A stretch of DNA of 64,000 bases from Azotobacter bryophylli (GCF_042643485.1 NZ_JBHRSJ010000007.1:62001-126000); one strand, 5' to 3'; positions 26,246-35,943 are shown, counted from the first letter of the stretch. Translations and numbers: made by a program. The notes: generated from the sequence alone by a model not told the origin.

Positions 26246-27294
26246 CGGTGCTCTGGTTACTGGCGGCTGTAGCAGGATTTTCCTTTCTGTTGACTTGGCA
26301 ATTACGCCGTTATGCCTTGGCTCGCAGTCTGATGGATATTCCCAACGCTCGAAGCTCTCACTCGCTTCCCACTCCCCGGGGAGGCGGAGTGGCCATCGTT
26401 CTAAGCTTTCTCGCTGCAATGCCTCTACTGGTCGCCGAGGGTGGGATTGGCTGGTCAATGATGTGGGGGGTGTTGGGAGCCTGCGGCGGTGTGGCGCTGA
26501 TAGGGTTCATCGATGACCACTCTCATATCGCGGCCCGTTGGCGCCTGCTGGGGCATTTTTCTGGGGCCTTCTGGGGTTTGTACTGGCTGAAGGGGCTCCC
26601 TGGACTTGAGGTACTCGGTTTCTCTCTGGAGCTTGGCTGGTTCGGTCATGTGCTGGCCGCTTTCTTTTTGGTCTGGCTGCTCAATCTGTACAACTTCATG
26701 GATGGCATCGATGGGATCGCCAGTGTCGAGGCCATCTGCGTCTGCCTGGGTGGCGCACTGCTATATCTCCTGCTTGGCCAGATGGAGAGAGCGGTCCTAC
26801 CCCTGTTGCTGGTGGCTGCTGTGTTGGGGTTCGTGGCCTGGAATTTTCCCTTCGCGAGAATCTTCATGGGCGATGCTGGCAGCGGCTTTCTGGGCATGGC
26901 CTTGGGTTTACTTCTTCTTCAGGCGGCCTGGTCCAACCCGAAGCTGTTGTGGAGCTGGATGATCCTGCTTGGGGTTTTCATCGTGGATGCCACCTGGACC
27001 TTACTGCGTCGTTTTTTTCGCGGCGAGAAAATATATGAGGCTCATCGTAGCCATGCCTATCAGTACGCATCGCGGCATTTGGGTCGCCATTGGCCGGTTA
27101 CCGTCGCTGTGCTGGTAATGAATCTGGCCTGGTTGATGCCGATCGCGCTCTGGGTGGGGCTCGGTGATCTGGATGGAGTTTTAGGTCTGATATTGGCATA
27201 TCTACCTCTGCTCATCTTGGCGGTGAAATACAAGGCAGGGAAGCAGGAGGTCTCCGACTCATCCTATCCTGCTGCGGAAGGTCAGGGCGTTTAG
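26242..27294 (+). CDS. wbpL: Undecaprenyl-phosphate N-acetylhexosamine phosphate transferase (WbpL-like)
   Basis: A 350-residue multi-spanning membrane enzyme of the WecA/MraY family that starts O-antigen synthesis by placing a sugar-1-phosphate on undecaprenyl phosphate. Family landmarks are visible: HSLPTPRGGG after the first helix, the aspartate loop FIDDHSH, NFMDGIDGIA near residue 152, FMGDAGSGFLG near 207, and the cytoplasmic loop EAHRSHAYQYA. About ten hydrophobic segments are present. In P. aeruginosa WbpL initiates both the A-band and B-band O polysaccharides, so one enzyme could prime both exporter systems here. It follows the epimerase with a 4-base overlap. Confidence 0.92.
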   Translation: MTVLWLLAAVAGFSFLLTWQLRRYALARSLMDIPNARSSHSLPTPRGGGVAIVLSFLAAMPLLVAEGGIGWSMMWGVLGACGGVALIGFIDDHSHIAARWRLLGHFSGAFWGLYWLKGLPGLEVLGFSLELGWFGHVLAAFFLVWLLNLYNFMDGIDGIASVEAICVCLGGALLYLLLGQMERAVLPLLLVAAVLGFVAWNFPFARIFMGDAGSGFLGMALGLLLLQAAWSNPKLLWSWMILLGVFIVDATWTLLRRFFRGEKIYEAHRSHAYQYASRHLGRHWPVTVAVLVMNLAWLMPIALWVGLGDLDGVLGLILAYLPLLILAVKYKAGKQEVSDSSYPAAEGQGV

Positions 27295-27316
27295 CCGACT
27301 GTCAGGAGTTGTGAGA

Positions 27317-29341
27317 ATGCTAGGGATTGCCGAGAGGCTTCGTGAACTGATGGTCGCCATGCCCAGGCGTGCCAAGCGGTTGCTACAGGTTGTTATCGAT
27401 ATTTTGCTGGTTTGGCTGGCGTTATGGCTGGCTTTCGTGGTGCGCCTGGGGGGGGTGGAAGATATTTATCCCTTCGGTGGTCATGCCTGGCTGTTCCTTC
27501 TTGCACCGGTTATCGCCATTCCTCTCTTCGTTCGTATCGGCATGTATCGTGCCGTCATGCGGTACCTCGGCAACGATGCGCTGATCGCGATCTTCAAGGC
27601 CGTCACCCTTTCCACGCTGCTGCTAGCCCTGGCGGTGTATTGGCGCCGAGAGGTTGCGGCGTTCATTCCACGCTCGATGATCTTCAACTATTGGTGGTTG
27701 AGCCTATTTCTCATCGGCGGGTTGCGCCTCGCGATGCGTCAATTCTTCGTGGGTGGATGGTATTCGTCGGAGTTCACTTGGCGGCTCCATCAGGCTGAGG
27801 GCTTGCCCCGAGTGGCGGTCTATGGAGCAGGATCGGCGGGCAACCAATTGGTCGCCGCTTTGCGCGCAGGGCGGGCGATGCAGCCCGTGGCCTTCATCGA
27901 TGACGATGGTAATATTGCCAACCGAGTGATTGCCGGCTTGAAGGTATTTAAGCCAAAGCATATTCCCCAGATGCTGGAGGAAACCAAGGCCACCGAGATA
28001 CTGCTGGCGATTCCATCGGCCTCCCGCAGTCGGCGGCGCGAGATCCTGGCGGCGCTGGAGCCTTATGCGCTGCATGTGCGCAGCGTCCCGGGATTCATCG
28101 ATCTGGCCAGCGGACGTGTCCGGGTCGAAGATATTCAGGAGGTCGATATTGCCGACCTGCTCGGGCGGGATGCCGTTGCGCCCCGACGCGAGCTCTTCGA
28201 ACGCTGTATCCGCGGCAAAACGGTGATGGTGACTGGAGCGGGCGGCTCGATCGGTTCGGAGTTGTGCAGGCAGATTCTCACCCAGTCGCCGAGCATGCTC
28301 ATCCTGTTCGATCATTCCGAGTTCAATCTGTACAGCATCCACCAGGAACTCGAGCGCCGGACCAAGCGTGAATCCCTGAGCCTTCGGTTAGTGCCCATCC
28401 TTGGTTCAGTGCGTGATTCGGAGCGATTGCTCGATGTATTGCGCGCCTGGGAGGTCGACACCGTTTATCATGCGGCTGCCTACAAGCATGTGCCGTTGGT
28501 CGAGCACAATGTGGCTGAGGGGGTGCTGAACAACGTGCTGGGCACCCTCAATACGGCACAGGCGGCGATCCAGACGGGGGTCGAGCATTTCGTGTTGATC
28601 TCGACCGATAAGGCGGTGCGGCCTACCAATGTGATGGGGTGCACCAAACGTCTTGCTGAAATGGTCCTGCAAGCGCTCAGCCAAGAGCCCGCGCCGTTGC
28701 TGTTCGATGATCAAGGCGGGGTCCATCAGGTCAACAAGACTCGCTTTACCATGGTTCGCTTCGGCAATGTGCTCGGCTCGTCGGGATCGGTTATTCCGTT
28801 GTTTCGCGAGCAGATCCGTCGGGGCGGTCCTGTTACCGTGACCCATCCGAACATTACGCGTTACTTCATGACCATTCCGGAGGCTGCGCAACTGGTTATA
28901 CAGGCCGGGGCAATGGGGCAGGGCGGCGATGTGTTCGTTCTGGATATGGGGGAGCCGGTGCGAATCGCGGCGCTGGCTGAGAAAATGATCAATCTTTCCG
29001 GCCTTTCGGTGCGCAGCGAGAAGAACCCCAATGGCGACATCCCCATTGAGTTCACCGGCTTGCGTCCCGGCGAGAAGCTCTACGAGGAGTTGCTGATCGG
29101 CGACAATGTGAGTCCGACCGAGCATCCAATGATCATGCGAGCAAACGAGAGTCATCTGGGCTGGGAGCAATTCAAGCGGGTGTTGAGCGGACTGAAGGAA
29201 GCGCTAGACAGTGAAGATCTGCAGCGAGTGCGCAAGATCCTTCGCACCACGGTGGATGGCTATGCTCCGCAGGGTGATATTGTCGACTGGTTGCATGTGC
29301 AGCGCACAGAAGCCAATTCATTCGCCCGTTCTCTGCAATAA
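27317..29341 (+). CDS. wbpM: Membrane-anchored UDP-GlcNAc 4,6-dehydratase (WbpM)
   Basis: A 674-residue protein with four N-terminal membrane helices (about 20-140), a linking domain with a first nucleotide-binding fold (VAVYGAGSAGNQLV) and the catalytic domain after residue 290. The second cofactor motif is GAGGSIGSELC. The STDKAVRPTNVMG region with the following CTK carries the MxxxK form of the active site typical of WbpM rather than YxxxK. It makes the 4-keto-6-deoxy sugar used by the upstream reductase. ATG 27317 has AGGAG nine bases upstream; GTG 27311 is only 3 bases from that site and is less likely. It is the conserved last gene of Pseudomonas O-antigen loci. Confidence 0.95.
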   Translation: MLGIAERLRELMVAMPRRAKRLLQVVIDILLVWLALWLAFVVRLGGVEDIYPFGGHAWLFLLAPVIAIPLFVRIGMYRAVMRYLGNDALIAIFKAVTLSTLLLALAVYWRREVAAFIPRSMIFNYWWLSLFLIGGLRLAMRQFFVGGWYSSEFTWRLHQAEGLPRVAVYGAGSAGNQLVAALRAGRAMQPVAFIDDDGNIANRVIAGLKVFKPKHIPQMLEETKATEILLAIPSASRSRRREILAALEPYALHVRSVPGFIDLASGRVRVEDIQEVDIADLLGRDAVAPRRELFERCIRGKTVMVTGAGGSIGSELCRQILTQSPSMLILFDHSEFNLYSIHQELERRTKRESLSLRLVPILGSVRDSERLLDVLRAWEVDTVYHAAAYKHVPLVEHNVAEGVLNNVLGTLNTAQAAIQTGVEHFVLISTDKAVRPTNVMGCTKRLAEMVLQALSQEPAPLLFDDQGGVHQVNKTRFTMVRFGNVLGSSGSVIPLFREQIRRGGPVTVTHPNITRYFMTIPEAAQLVIQAGAMGQGGDVFVLDMGEPVRIAALAEKMINLSGLSVRSEKNPNGDIPIEFTGLRPGEKLYEELLIGDNVSPTEHPMIMRANESHLGWEQFKRVLSGLKEALDSEDLQRVRKILRTTVDGYAPQGDIVDWLHVQRTEANSFARSLQ

Positions 29342-29473
29342 AGCCTTATGGCTTCCAAATATGTGAGCGGCTTACAATTTCCGGTCTACGCAAATTGCCC
29401 ATTTGGTCTGTGTGGTTATTCTTGTGTCGCGCGGTCATGGAACTCGCGCCTAACGACACAAGGAGTGCATCCC

Positions 29474-29803
29474 ATGCGTAAGAATCCGTTTTCTTCCCTC
29501 CTGTTTGCCCTTCTCACCAGTGCCTCTGTTGCCGTTTCCGCGGTAGAAGCACCGAAGGCCGAAGTTACATCGCCAGTCGTAGTACAGGTTGCCAAGGCAG
29601 AGATGGCCAAGGTCAACCTCAATACCGCCGATGCGGCAACGCTCGAGCGGGAACTGCTGGGAATCGGGGCCGTCAAGGCCAAGGCTATTGTTGATTACCG
29701 TGAAGCCAACGGCCCGTTCGCTTCGGTAGATGAGCTGCTGGAGGTCAAAGGTATCGGAAATGCGACATTGGAAAAGAATCGGGATAAGTTGAGCATCGAC
29801 TGA
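29474..29803 (+). CDS. ComEA-family helix-hairpin-helix DNA-binding protein
   Basis: A 109-residue secreted protein. A Sec-type signal (MRKNPFSSLLFALLTSASVA) precedes a short linker and a double helix-hairpin-helix DNA-binding domain (KVNLNTADAATLERELLGIG, VDELLEVKGIGNATL). ComEA proteins bind incoming DNA in the periplasm during natural transformation, although short stand-alone copies may serve other roles. ATG 29474 has an AGGAG eight bases upstream; the longer frame from 29348 is not supported. The position right after wbpM matches the P. aeruginosa order. A strong terminator follows. Confidence 0.9.
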   Translation: MRKNPFSSLLFALLTSASVAVSAVEAPKAEVTSPVVVQVAKAEMAKVNLNTADAATLERELLGIGAVKAKAIVDYREANGPFASVDELLEVKGIGNATLEKNRDKLSID

Positions 29804-29819
29804 CTCGATTGCTGTACTG

Positions 29820-29848
29820 GGCCGGTCACATGACCGGCCTTTTCTTTT
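29820..29848 (+). terminator. Rho-independent terminator after the ComEA-like gene
   Basis: Perfect inverted repeat GGCCGGTCA / TGACCGGCC (29820-29828 and 29831-29839) followed by TTTTCTTTT. It lies 17 bases after the stop codon. Confidence 0.92.
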
Positions 29849-30086
29849 CTCTTTAAAAGAGCCAAGTGCAGGACTGGCACTTAGCGCCGCTAACAATAGA
29901 TGGGATCACCCGTTCGGCATTGCTGCTACTGTTTGTGAGGGAACTGTGACTGGTTTGTTAGCCACATCCTTCATGTTCGATAAGCAGGCTATATTAGATA
30001 AACAACAGATCGGACGCTTCGTATCGTTTTCTGTAAACGGGTGAGGCTATGACGCTAGCTCCTCGTTGGATCGGACTTTAGCGAGC

Positions 30087-30114
30087 TTGACTTCCCTTTT
30101 TGAATCAGTAAGAT
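30087..30114 (+). promoter_or_regulatory. Sigma-70 promoter of tRNA-Asn
   Basis: TTGACT at 30087-30092 and TAAGAT at 30109-30114, 16 bases apart, place the start about 6 bases before the tRNA. Confidence 0.65.
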
Positions 30115-30126
30115 ACGTTTCGTTGT

Positions 30127-30202
30127 TCCGCGATAGCTCAGTCGGTAGAGCAAATGACTGTTAATCATTGGGTCCCTGGTTCGAGTCCAGGTCGCGGAGC
30201 CA
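30127..30202 (+). tRNA. tRNA-Asn (anticodon GTT)
   Basis: A 76-base tRNA with encoded CCA. The acceptor TCCGCGA pairs with TCGCGGA. The D loop is AGCTCAGTCGGTAGAGC, the anticodon loop is CTGTTAA and the T arm is CCTGGTTCGAGTCCAGG. It lies between the ComEA-like gene and convergent tyrB. Confidence 0.97.
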
Positions 30203-30207
30203 GATCG

Positions 30208-30239
30208 AAAAAGGCCTGATCGAGAGATCAGGCCTTTTT
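30208..30239. terminator. Bidirectional terminator between tRNA-Asn and tyrB
   Basis: A 14-base perfect stem with a GAGA loop: five A and GGCCTGATC on the left, GATCAGGCC and five T on the right. The A and T runs allow it to end transcription of tRNA-Asn (plus) and of tyrB (minus). Confidence 0.9.
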
Positions 30240-30349
30240 GCATTTCAGGGTTTCTGACTGGGCGCCGATAGTCGCGGAGCAGTCGATTTTCAGAGGGGCT
30301 GACGAGGCTGCGCGCCCTTGTGGTGGCGAGCCTCGTCACGGGTGGCTTC

Positions 30350-31546
30350 TTAGAGTACCTGGGCGATGGCCTGGGTGACGCTGCCGATGTTGTGGTTGTT
30401 CAGTGCGGCTACGCAGATCCGACCAGTACTGACGGCGTAGATACCGAACTCGTTTCTCAGGCGTTCCACTTGGTCGGCGGAAAGGCCCGAATAAGAGAAC
30501 ATGCCGCGCTGACGGGCGACGAAACCGAAGTCGCGTTTGGCCCCCAGGGTGGCCAACTGCTCGACCATGGCCAAGCGCATGCTGCGGATGCGCTCGCGCA
30601 TTTCTCCCAGCTCGGTTTCCCACATGGCACGCAGTTCTGGGCTGTTGAGAACGCTGGAGACGATGCTGGCGCCATGAGTGGGCGGGTTGGAGTAGTTGGT
30701 GCGAATGACCCGTTTGACCTGGGAAAGAACCCGGGCAGCCTCGTCCTTCGAGGAGGTGACAATGGACAGTGCGCCAACGCGTTCACCGTATAGGGAGAAG
30801 GACTTGGAGAAGGAGCTGGAAACGAAGAATTCAAGGCCCGACTCGGCGAATAGACGCACCGCTTCGGCATCCTGCTCGATGCCATCACCGAAGCCTTGGT
30901 AGGCGATGTCGAGGAAGGGTACGTGTTCGCGCTCGCGCAGGACTTCCAAGATGGCTTTCCAGTCGACGATGTCCAGATCGACCCCGGTCGGGTTGTGGCA
31001 GCAAGCATGTAGAACGACGATGGAGCGGGGAGGCAGGGCCCTTAGGTCTTCCAGCATGCCTGCACGGTTGACGCCATGGCTCGCTGCCTCATAGTAGCGA
31101 TAGTTCTGTACCGGGAAGCCGGCGGACTGAAACAGGGCGCGGTGGTTCTCCCAGCTCGGGTCGCTGATGGCGACCACTGCGTCCGGTAGCAGACGCTTGA
31201 GGAAGTCGGCGCCGATCTTGAGTGCACCGGTGCCGCCCAGTGCCTGAGTCGTCACCACACGGCCCTCGGCGATCAGCGCGGAGCCGTCCCCGAACAGCAT
31301 CTTCTGTACAGCGGTGTCATAGGCGGCGATGCCTTCGATCGGCAGATAGCCGCGCGGCGAGTTGGCTGCGAGGCGGGCTTTTTCAGCCTCCTGGACGGCG
31401 CGCAGCAATGGAATCCGGCCTTCTTCGTTGTAGTAGACCCCAACGCCGAGATTGACCTTGGTCGGGCGGGTGTCGGCATTGAACGCCTCGTTGAGGCCAA
31501 GGATCGGGTCGCGCGGTGCCATTTCTACGGCAGAGAACAAACTCAT
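30350..31546 (-). CDS. tyrB: Aromatic amino acid aminotransferase
   Basis: A 398-residue class I PLP aminotransferase interconverting aromatic amino acids (and aspartate) with their 2-oxo acids, in the cytoplasm. Landmarks are NLGVGVYYNEEG near residue 33, LGGTGALKIGADF near 105, HACCHNPTGVD near 190 and the PLP lysine in SFSKSFSLYGERVG near 245. Length is as expected. It is transcribed toward tRNA-Asn and away from uvrB. The same gene pair stands beside the O-antigen locus in P. aeruginosa. The 290 bases between tyrB and uvrB must hold both promoters, but I cannot place them with confidence. Confidence 0.95.
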   Translation of the reverse strand: MSLFSAVEMAPRDPILGLNEAFNADTRPTKVNLGVGVYYNEEGRIPLLRAVQEAEKARLAANSPRGYLPIEGIAAYDTAVQKMLFGDGSALIAEGRVVTTQALGGTGALKIGADFLKRLLPDAVVAISDPSWENHRALFQSAGFPVQNYRYYEAASHGVNRAGMLEDLRALPPRSIVVLHACCHNPTGVDLDIVDWKAILEVLREREHVPFLDIAYQGFGDGIEQDAEAVRLFAESGLEFFVSSSFSKSFSLYGERVGALSIVTSSKDEAARVLSQVKRVIRTNYSNPPTHGASIVSSVLNSPELRAMWETELGEMRERIRSMRLAMVEQLATLGAKRDFGFVARQRGMFSYSGLSADQVERLRNEFGIYAVSTGRICVAALNNHNIGSVTQAIAQVL

Positions 31547-31839
31547 GGGCGGGGAAGCTCGAAAGAAGAGGGTGGAGGTCCAGGCGACACCCCTACGTTG
31601 GCGTAGCAGTCCGTATGAGGAAATGAGGATTTCCAGCGGATTGCCAAAGGGGCGCGCAAACGGGGTAGTAGTATAGCGAGCATGCTGGCTGGCTGCGATA
31701 TGCTGTCAAGGGTTTCGCCATTCATGTCAGTCCATCTTCTTTTTGTGCCGGGGCGGGTTTCTCAGCCTCCTTGCGCTGTCTGGGTGAATTGGCTTTGCTC
31801 GGCTGAGACTCTCGGCGCCATTCGTTGAAGGAGGTATCT

Positions 31840-33855
31840 ATGTCCCATTTCCAACTGGTCACCCGCTTCGAGCCTGCCGGCGATCAACCGGAAGCCATTC
31901 GCCAGATGGTGGAGGGGTTGGAGGCGGGATTGGCTCACCAGACCCTGCTCGGTGTGACCGGTTCGGGCAAGACCTTCAGCATCGCCAATGTGATCGCGAA
32001 GGTGCAGCGACCGACCCTCGTGCTGGCGCCGAACAAGACCCTTGCAGCGCAACTCTATGGCGAATTCAAGAGCTTTTTCCCGAATAACGCGGTGGAGTAT
32101 TTCGTTTCCTACTACGACTACTATCAGCCGGAAGCTTATGTTCCTTCCTCAGATACGTATATCGAGAAGGATGCCTCGATCAACGACCATATCGAGCAGA
32201 TGCGACTGTCGGCGACCAAGGCGCTGCTGGAGCGACCTGACGCGATCATCGTCGCCACCGTGTCGTCGATCTACGGTCTGGGCGATCCGGCCAGCTACCT
32301 GAAGATGGTGTTGCACATCGATCGTGGCGACAAAATCGATCAGCGCTCCCTGCTGCGCCGCTTGGCGGACTTGCAGTACACCCGCAACGACTTGGACTTC
32401 GCTCGCGCCACCTTCCGTGTGCGGGGTGACGTGATCGACATCTTTCCCGCCGAGTCCGAGCTGGAGGCCATACGTGTCGAACTGTTCGATGACGAGGTGG
32501 AGAGCCTGGCCGCTTTCGATCCCTTGACCGGTGAGGTGATCCGCAAGTTGCCGCGCTTCACCTTCTACCCGAAGAGTCACTACGTCACGCCGCGGGAAAC
32601 CCTGCTGAAGGCGGTGGAGCAGATCAAGGTCGAGCTCAAGGATCGCCTGGAATACCTGCGTGAGCAGGGCAAGCTGGTGGAGGCCCAGCGCCTGGAGCAG
32701 CGCACCCGCTTCGATCTGGAAATGATCCTGGAGCTGGGTTACTGCAACGGCATCGAGAACTACTCGCGCTACCTCTCTGGTCGCGCACCGGGTGAGGCGC
32801 CTCCGACCCTGTACGACTACCTGCCGGCCAATGCGCTGATGGTCATCGACGAGTCCCATGTCTCGGTGCCGCAGGTCGGTGCCATGTACAAGGGCGACCG
32901 CTCGCGCAAGGAAACCCTGGTCGAATACGGCTTTCGTCTGCCTTCGGCACTGGATAACCGGCCGATGCGTTTCGACGAGTGGGAGCGTATCGCGCCGCAG
33001 ACGATCTTCGTCTCGGCCACGCCCGGCCCCTACGAGGCCGAACATGCCGGGCGGGTGATCGAGCAGGTGGTGCGGCCTACCGGTTTGGTCGACCCCGAGC
33101 TGGAGGTGCGCCCGGCCATTACGCAGGTCGATGATTTGCTCTCGGAGATCAACAAGCGCGTCGCGGTCGAGGAGCGGGTGCTGGTCACTACCCTGACCAA
33201 GCGTATGGCGGAGGATCTCACCGATTACCTGGCCGACCACAATGTTCGGGTGCGTTACCTGCATTCGGATATCGATACGGTGGAGCGGGTCGAGATCATT
33301 CGCGATTTGCGAACGGGCGCTTTCGATGTGTTGGTCGGCATCAACCTGTTGCGCGAGGGGCTGGATATGCCAGAGGTTTCTCTGGTGGCGATCCTGGATG
33401 CGGATAAGGAGGGCTTTCTGCGCTCCGAGCGTTCGCTGATCCAGACCATCGGTCGAGCGGCCCGTAACCTGCATGGCAAGGCGATCCTCTATGCCGATAC
33501 CGTTACCGGCTCGATGCAGCGTGCGATCGACGAGACCGAGCGGCGCCGGGCCAAGCAGATCGCTTTTAACGAGGCTCATGGCATCGTCCCGCGCGGAGTG
33601 AAGAAGGACGTCAAGGACATCCTCGAGGGGGCTGTCGTGCCCGGTGCGCGCAGTGGTAAGCGCCGTGGTTTGGCGAAGGCGGCGGAGGAGGGGGGGCGCT
33701 ACGAGAGCGAGTTGCGTTCACCCAGCGAGATCAACAAGCGGATCCGGCAGTTGGAGGAAAAGATGTACGCGCTGGCCCGCGACCTGGAGTTCGAGGCCGC
33801 AGCGCAGGTGCGAGACGAGATCCAATCGCTGCGGGACAAGCTGCTGCAGGTTTGA
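31840..33855 (+). CDS. uvrB: Excinuclease ABC subunit B
   Basis: A 671-residue DNA-repair helicase-like protein that verifies damage delivered by UvrA and recruits UvrC. Walker A is GVTGSGKTF (38-46). The beta-hairpin that clamps DNA shows as VSYYDYYQPEAYV. Helicase motifs include VIDESHVS, SATPGPYE and RAARNLHGKAILY. The C-terminal UVR domain (about 630-668, IRQLEEKMYALARDLEFE) contacts UvrC. ATG 31840 has a perfect AGGAGG a few bases upstream, and the five residues before it in the longer frame are dispensable. Located between divergent tyrB and gltX. Confidence 0.98.
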   Translation: MSHFQLVTRFEPAGDQPEAIRQMVEGLEAGLAHQTLLGVTGSGKTFSIANVIAKVQRPTLVLAPNKTLAAQLYGEFKSFFPNNAVEYFVSYYDYYQPEAYVPSSDTYIEKDASINDHIEQMRLSATKALLERPDAIIVATVSSIYGLGDPASYLKMVLHIDRGDKIDQRSLLRRLADLQYTRNDLDFARATFRVRGDVIDIFPAESELEAIRVELFDDEVESLAAFDPLTGEVIRKLPRFTFYPKSHYVTPRETLLKAVEQIKVELKDRLEYLREQGKLVEAQRLEQRTRFDLEMILELGYCNGIENYSRYLSGRAPGEAPPTLYDYLPANALMVIDESHVSVPQVGAMYKGDRSRKETLVEYGFRLPSALDNRPMRFDEWERIAPQTIFVSATPGPYEAEHAGRVIEQVVRPTGLVDPELEVRPAITQVDDLLSEINKRVAVEERVLVTTLTKRMAEDLTDYLADHNVRVRYLHSDIDTVERVEIIRDLRTGAFDVLVGINLLREGLDMPEVSLVAILDADKEGFLRSERSLIQTIGRAARNLHGKAILYADTVTGSMQRAIDETERRRAKQIAFNEAHGIVPRGVKKDVKDILEGAVVPGARSGKRRGLAKAAEEGGRYESELRSPSEINKRIRQLEEKMYALARDLEFEAAAQVRDEIQSLRDKLLQV

Positions 33856-33990
33856 CTCGGTGGTGGTGCCGTCATGTTGGGGGCGGCAGTATCTTCCGGC
33901 CGAGCCTGCTTTGGCTGGAGCCCCCGACGCTGCGCCTGCTAACATTCGCGCCTTTCATTCTTTCGTTCGTCCCATTGTCCGGGAGTCTCC

Positions 33991-35472
33991 ATGACCACCG
34001 TCCGTACCCGCATCGCGCCGTCGCCGACCGGCGATCCGCACGTCGGCACCGCCTATATCGCCCTGTTCAACCTCTGCTTCGCTCGCCAGCACGGCGGCCA
34101 GTTCATCCTGCGCATCGAGGATACCGACCAGCTGCGCTCGACTCGCGAATCCGAGCAGCAGATCTACGATGCCCTGCGCTGGCTGGGTATCGAATGGGAT
34201 GAGGGGCCTGACGTCGGTGGTCCGCACGGGCCGTACCGGCAGAGCGAGCGTGGCGAGATCTACAAGAAGTATTCGGACGAGCTGGTCGCCAAGGGGCATG
34301 CGTTTCCCTGTTTCTGCTCCGCAGAGCGTCTGGATCAGGTCCGCGCCGAGCAGATGGCCAACAAGGAAACCCCGCGTTATGACGGCTACTGCATGCACGT
34401 CGCGCCCGAGGAAGCGCAGCGGCGTATCGCCGAAGGTGAATCCCATGTCATTCGGATGAAGGTGCCGAGCGAGGGGGTCTGCGAAGTGCCGGATATGCTG
34501 CGCGGGACCGTGGAAATCCCCTGGGACCGCATGGACATGCAGGTGCTGATGAAGGCCGATGGTCTGCCCACCTATTTCCTCGCCAACGTCGTCGATGATC
34601 ACCTGATGGGGATTACCCACGTTCTGCGGGGCGAGGAGTGGCTGCCCTCGGCGCCGAAGTTGATAAAGCTTTACGAGTATTTCGGCTGGAAGCAGCCGGT
34701 GCTGTGCTACATGCCGCTATTGCGCAATCCGGACAAGAGCAAGCTGTCAAAGCGCAAGAATCCGACCTCCATCACCTTCTATCGGCGCATGGGCTTCCTA
34801 CCCGAGGCGATGCTGAACTACCTAGGGCGTATGGGGTGGTCGATGCCGGACGAGCGCGAGAAGTTCTCGTTGCCCGAAATGATTGAGCATTTCGATATCA
34901 ATCGTATCTCCCTGGGTGGTCCGATCTTCGATCTGGAGAAGCTCTCCTGGCTGAACGGCCAGTGGCTGCGCGAGCTTTCCGTGGAGGCCTTCGCTGCCGA
35001 AGTGCAGAAATGGGCGCTCAATCCCGACTACCTCATGAAGATCGCGCCGCACGTGCAGGGTAGGGTGGAAACTTTCAGTCAGATCGCCCCGCTAGCCAGT
35101 TTCTTCTTCATGGGTGGCGTGGCACCAGATGCCAAGCTGTTCGAGCACAAGAAACTATCGCCGGAACAGGTTCGCCAACTGCTGCAGCTGATCCTCTGGA
35201 AGCTCGAGGCTTTACGCCACTGGAACAAAGAGAACATCACGGCGATCATCCAGAGGGTCGCCGAGCACCTCGGTCTCAAGCTGCGCGACGCCATGCCTCT
35301 GATCTTTCCGGCTGTCACCGGGCAGGCCAGCTCTGTGTCGGTGCTGGATGCCATGGAAATCCTCGGGCCGGATTTGACTCGATTCCGTATGCGTCAGGCC
35401 GTTGAATTGCTCGGCGGCGTGTCGAAGAAGGAAACCAAGGAGTGGGAGAAGCTACTGACGGCGATTGGCTGA
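33991..35472 (+). CDS. gltX: Glutamyl-tRNA synthetase
   Basis: A 493-residue class I aminoacyl-tRNA synthetase charging tRNA-Glu. The HIGH-type motif is PTGDPHVGTAY (around residue 17) and the KMSKS-type motif is KLSKRK (around 251). ILRIEDTDQLRS and the C-terminal anticodon-binding domain are present. A terminator follows at once, and the cognate tRNA-Glu genes begin about 400 bases downstream. Start ATG 33991 follows a GGGAG site. Confidence 0.98.
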   Translation: MTTVRTRIAPSPTGDPHVGTAYIALFNLCFARQHGGQFILRIEDTDQLRSTRESEQQIYDALRWLGIEWDEGPDVGGPHGPYRQSERGEIYKKYSDELVAKGHAFPCFCSAERLDQVRAEQMANKETPRYDGYCMHVAPEEAQRRIAEGESHVIRMKVPSEGVCEVPDMLRGTVEIPWDRMDMQVLMKADGLPTYFLANVVDDHLMGITHVLRGEEWLPSAPKLIKLYEYFGWKQPVLCYMPLLRNPDKSKLSKRKNPTSITFYRRMGFLPEAMLNYLGRMGWSMPDEREKFSLPEMIEHFDINRISLGGPIFDLEKLSWLNGQWLRELSVEAFAAEVQKWALNPDYLMKIAPHVQGRVETFSQIAPLASFFFMGGVAPDAKLFEHKKLSPEQVRQLLQLILWKLEALRHWNKENITAIIQRVAEHLGLKLRDAMPLIFPAVTGQASSVSVLDAMEILGPDLTRFRMRQAVELLGGVSKKETKEWEKLLTAIG

Positions 35473-35482
35473 CGCTGTCGAT

Positions 35483-35515
35483 AAAGCCCCGATTCCGTTG
35501 TGAGGTCGGGGCTTT
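35483..35515 (+). terminator. Terminator after gltX
   Basis: Stem AAAGCCCCGA (35483-35492) with TCGGGGCTTT (35506-35515), 13-base loop, 10 bases past the gltX stop. Confidence 0.85.
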
Positions 35516-35668
35516 CGCCTTCATGGGCTGGTGGTCGGCTCAGGTTTATCTGCTGGGCTTGCTGGTTTTCTGCCCAATGATGGCGTGGATTTGCCGTCCA
35601 ATTTTCAGTCCTTCCACTAAGTGTTTGTTCTTAAGGCAAAAAAAATTAAGGGGTAAGGAAAAATAGTG

Positions 35669-35697
35669 TTGACAGGCGTTCGAGTCATCCATAATAT
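35669..35697 (+). promoter_or_regulatory. Strong promoter of the tRNA-Ala/Glu cluster
   Basis: A perfect -35 TTGACA (35669-35674), 17-base spacer, -10 TAATAT (35692-35697), then a GC-rich discriminator (GCGCCCCG) typical of stringently controlled stable-RNA promoters. It lies about 50 bases before the first tRNA. Confidence 0.85.
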
Positions 35698-35748
35698 GCG
35701 CCCCGTCTTCACGACGACCTGATCGGGTGTGTGGATAATCGATAGTTT

Positions 35749-35824
<76 letters not shown>

Positions 35825-35867
35825 ATTTCCAGCAGCCCGCCGTATGGGCGGTTTGTGCGAAGGTTAC

Positions 35868-35943
35868 GTCCCCTTCGTCTAGTGGCCTAGGACACCGCCC
35901 TTTCACGGCGGTAACAGGGGTTCGAGTCCCCTAGGGGACGCCA
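35868..35943 (+). tRNA. tRNA-Glu (anticodon TTC), copy 1
   Basis: A 76-base tRNA with encoded CCA. Acceptor GTCCCCT / AGGGGAC, anticodon stem-loop CCGCCCTTTCACGGCGG, T arm CAGGGGTTCGAGTCCCCTA. It follows tRNA-Ala by 43 bases. Confidence 0.96.

Noticed and set aside
30055..30339. A 94-residue minus-strand protein across tRNA-Asn
   Set aside because: Antisense of a tRNA and terminator; not coding.
32149..33579. A 476-residue minus-strand frame opposite uvrB
   Set aside because: Lies wholly within uvrB and shows no recognisable domain.
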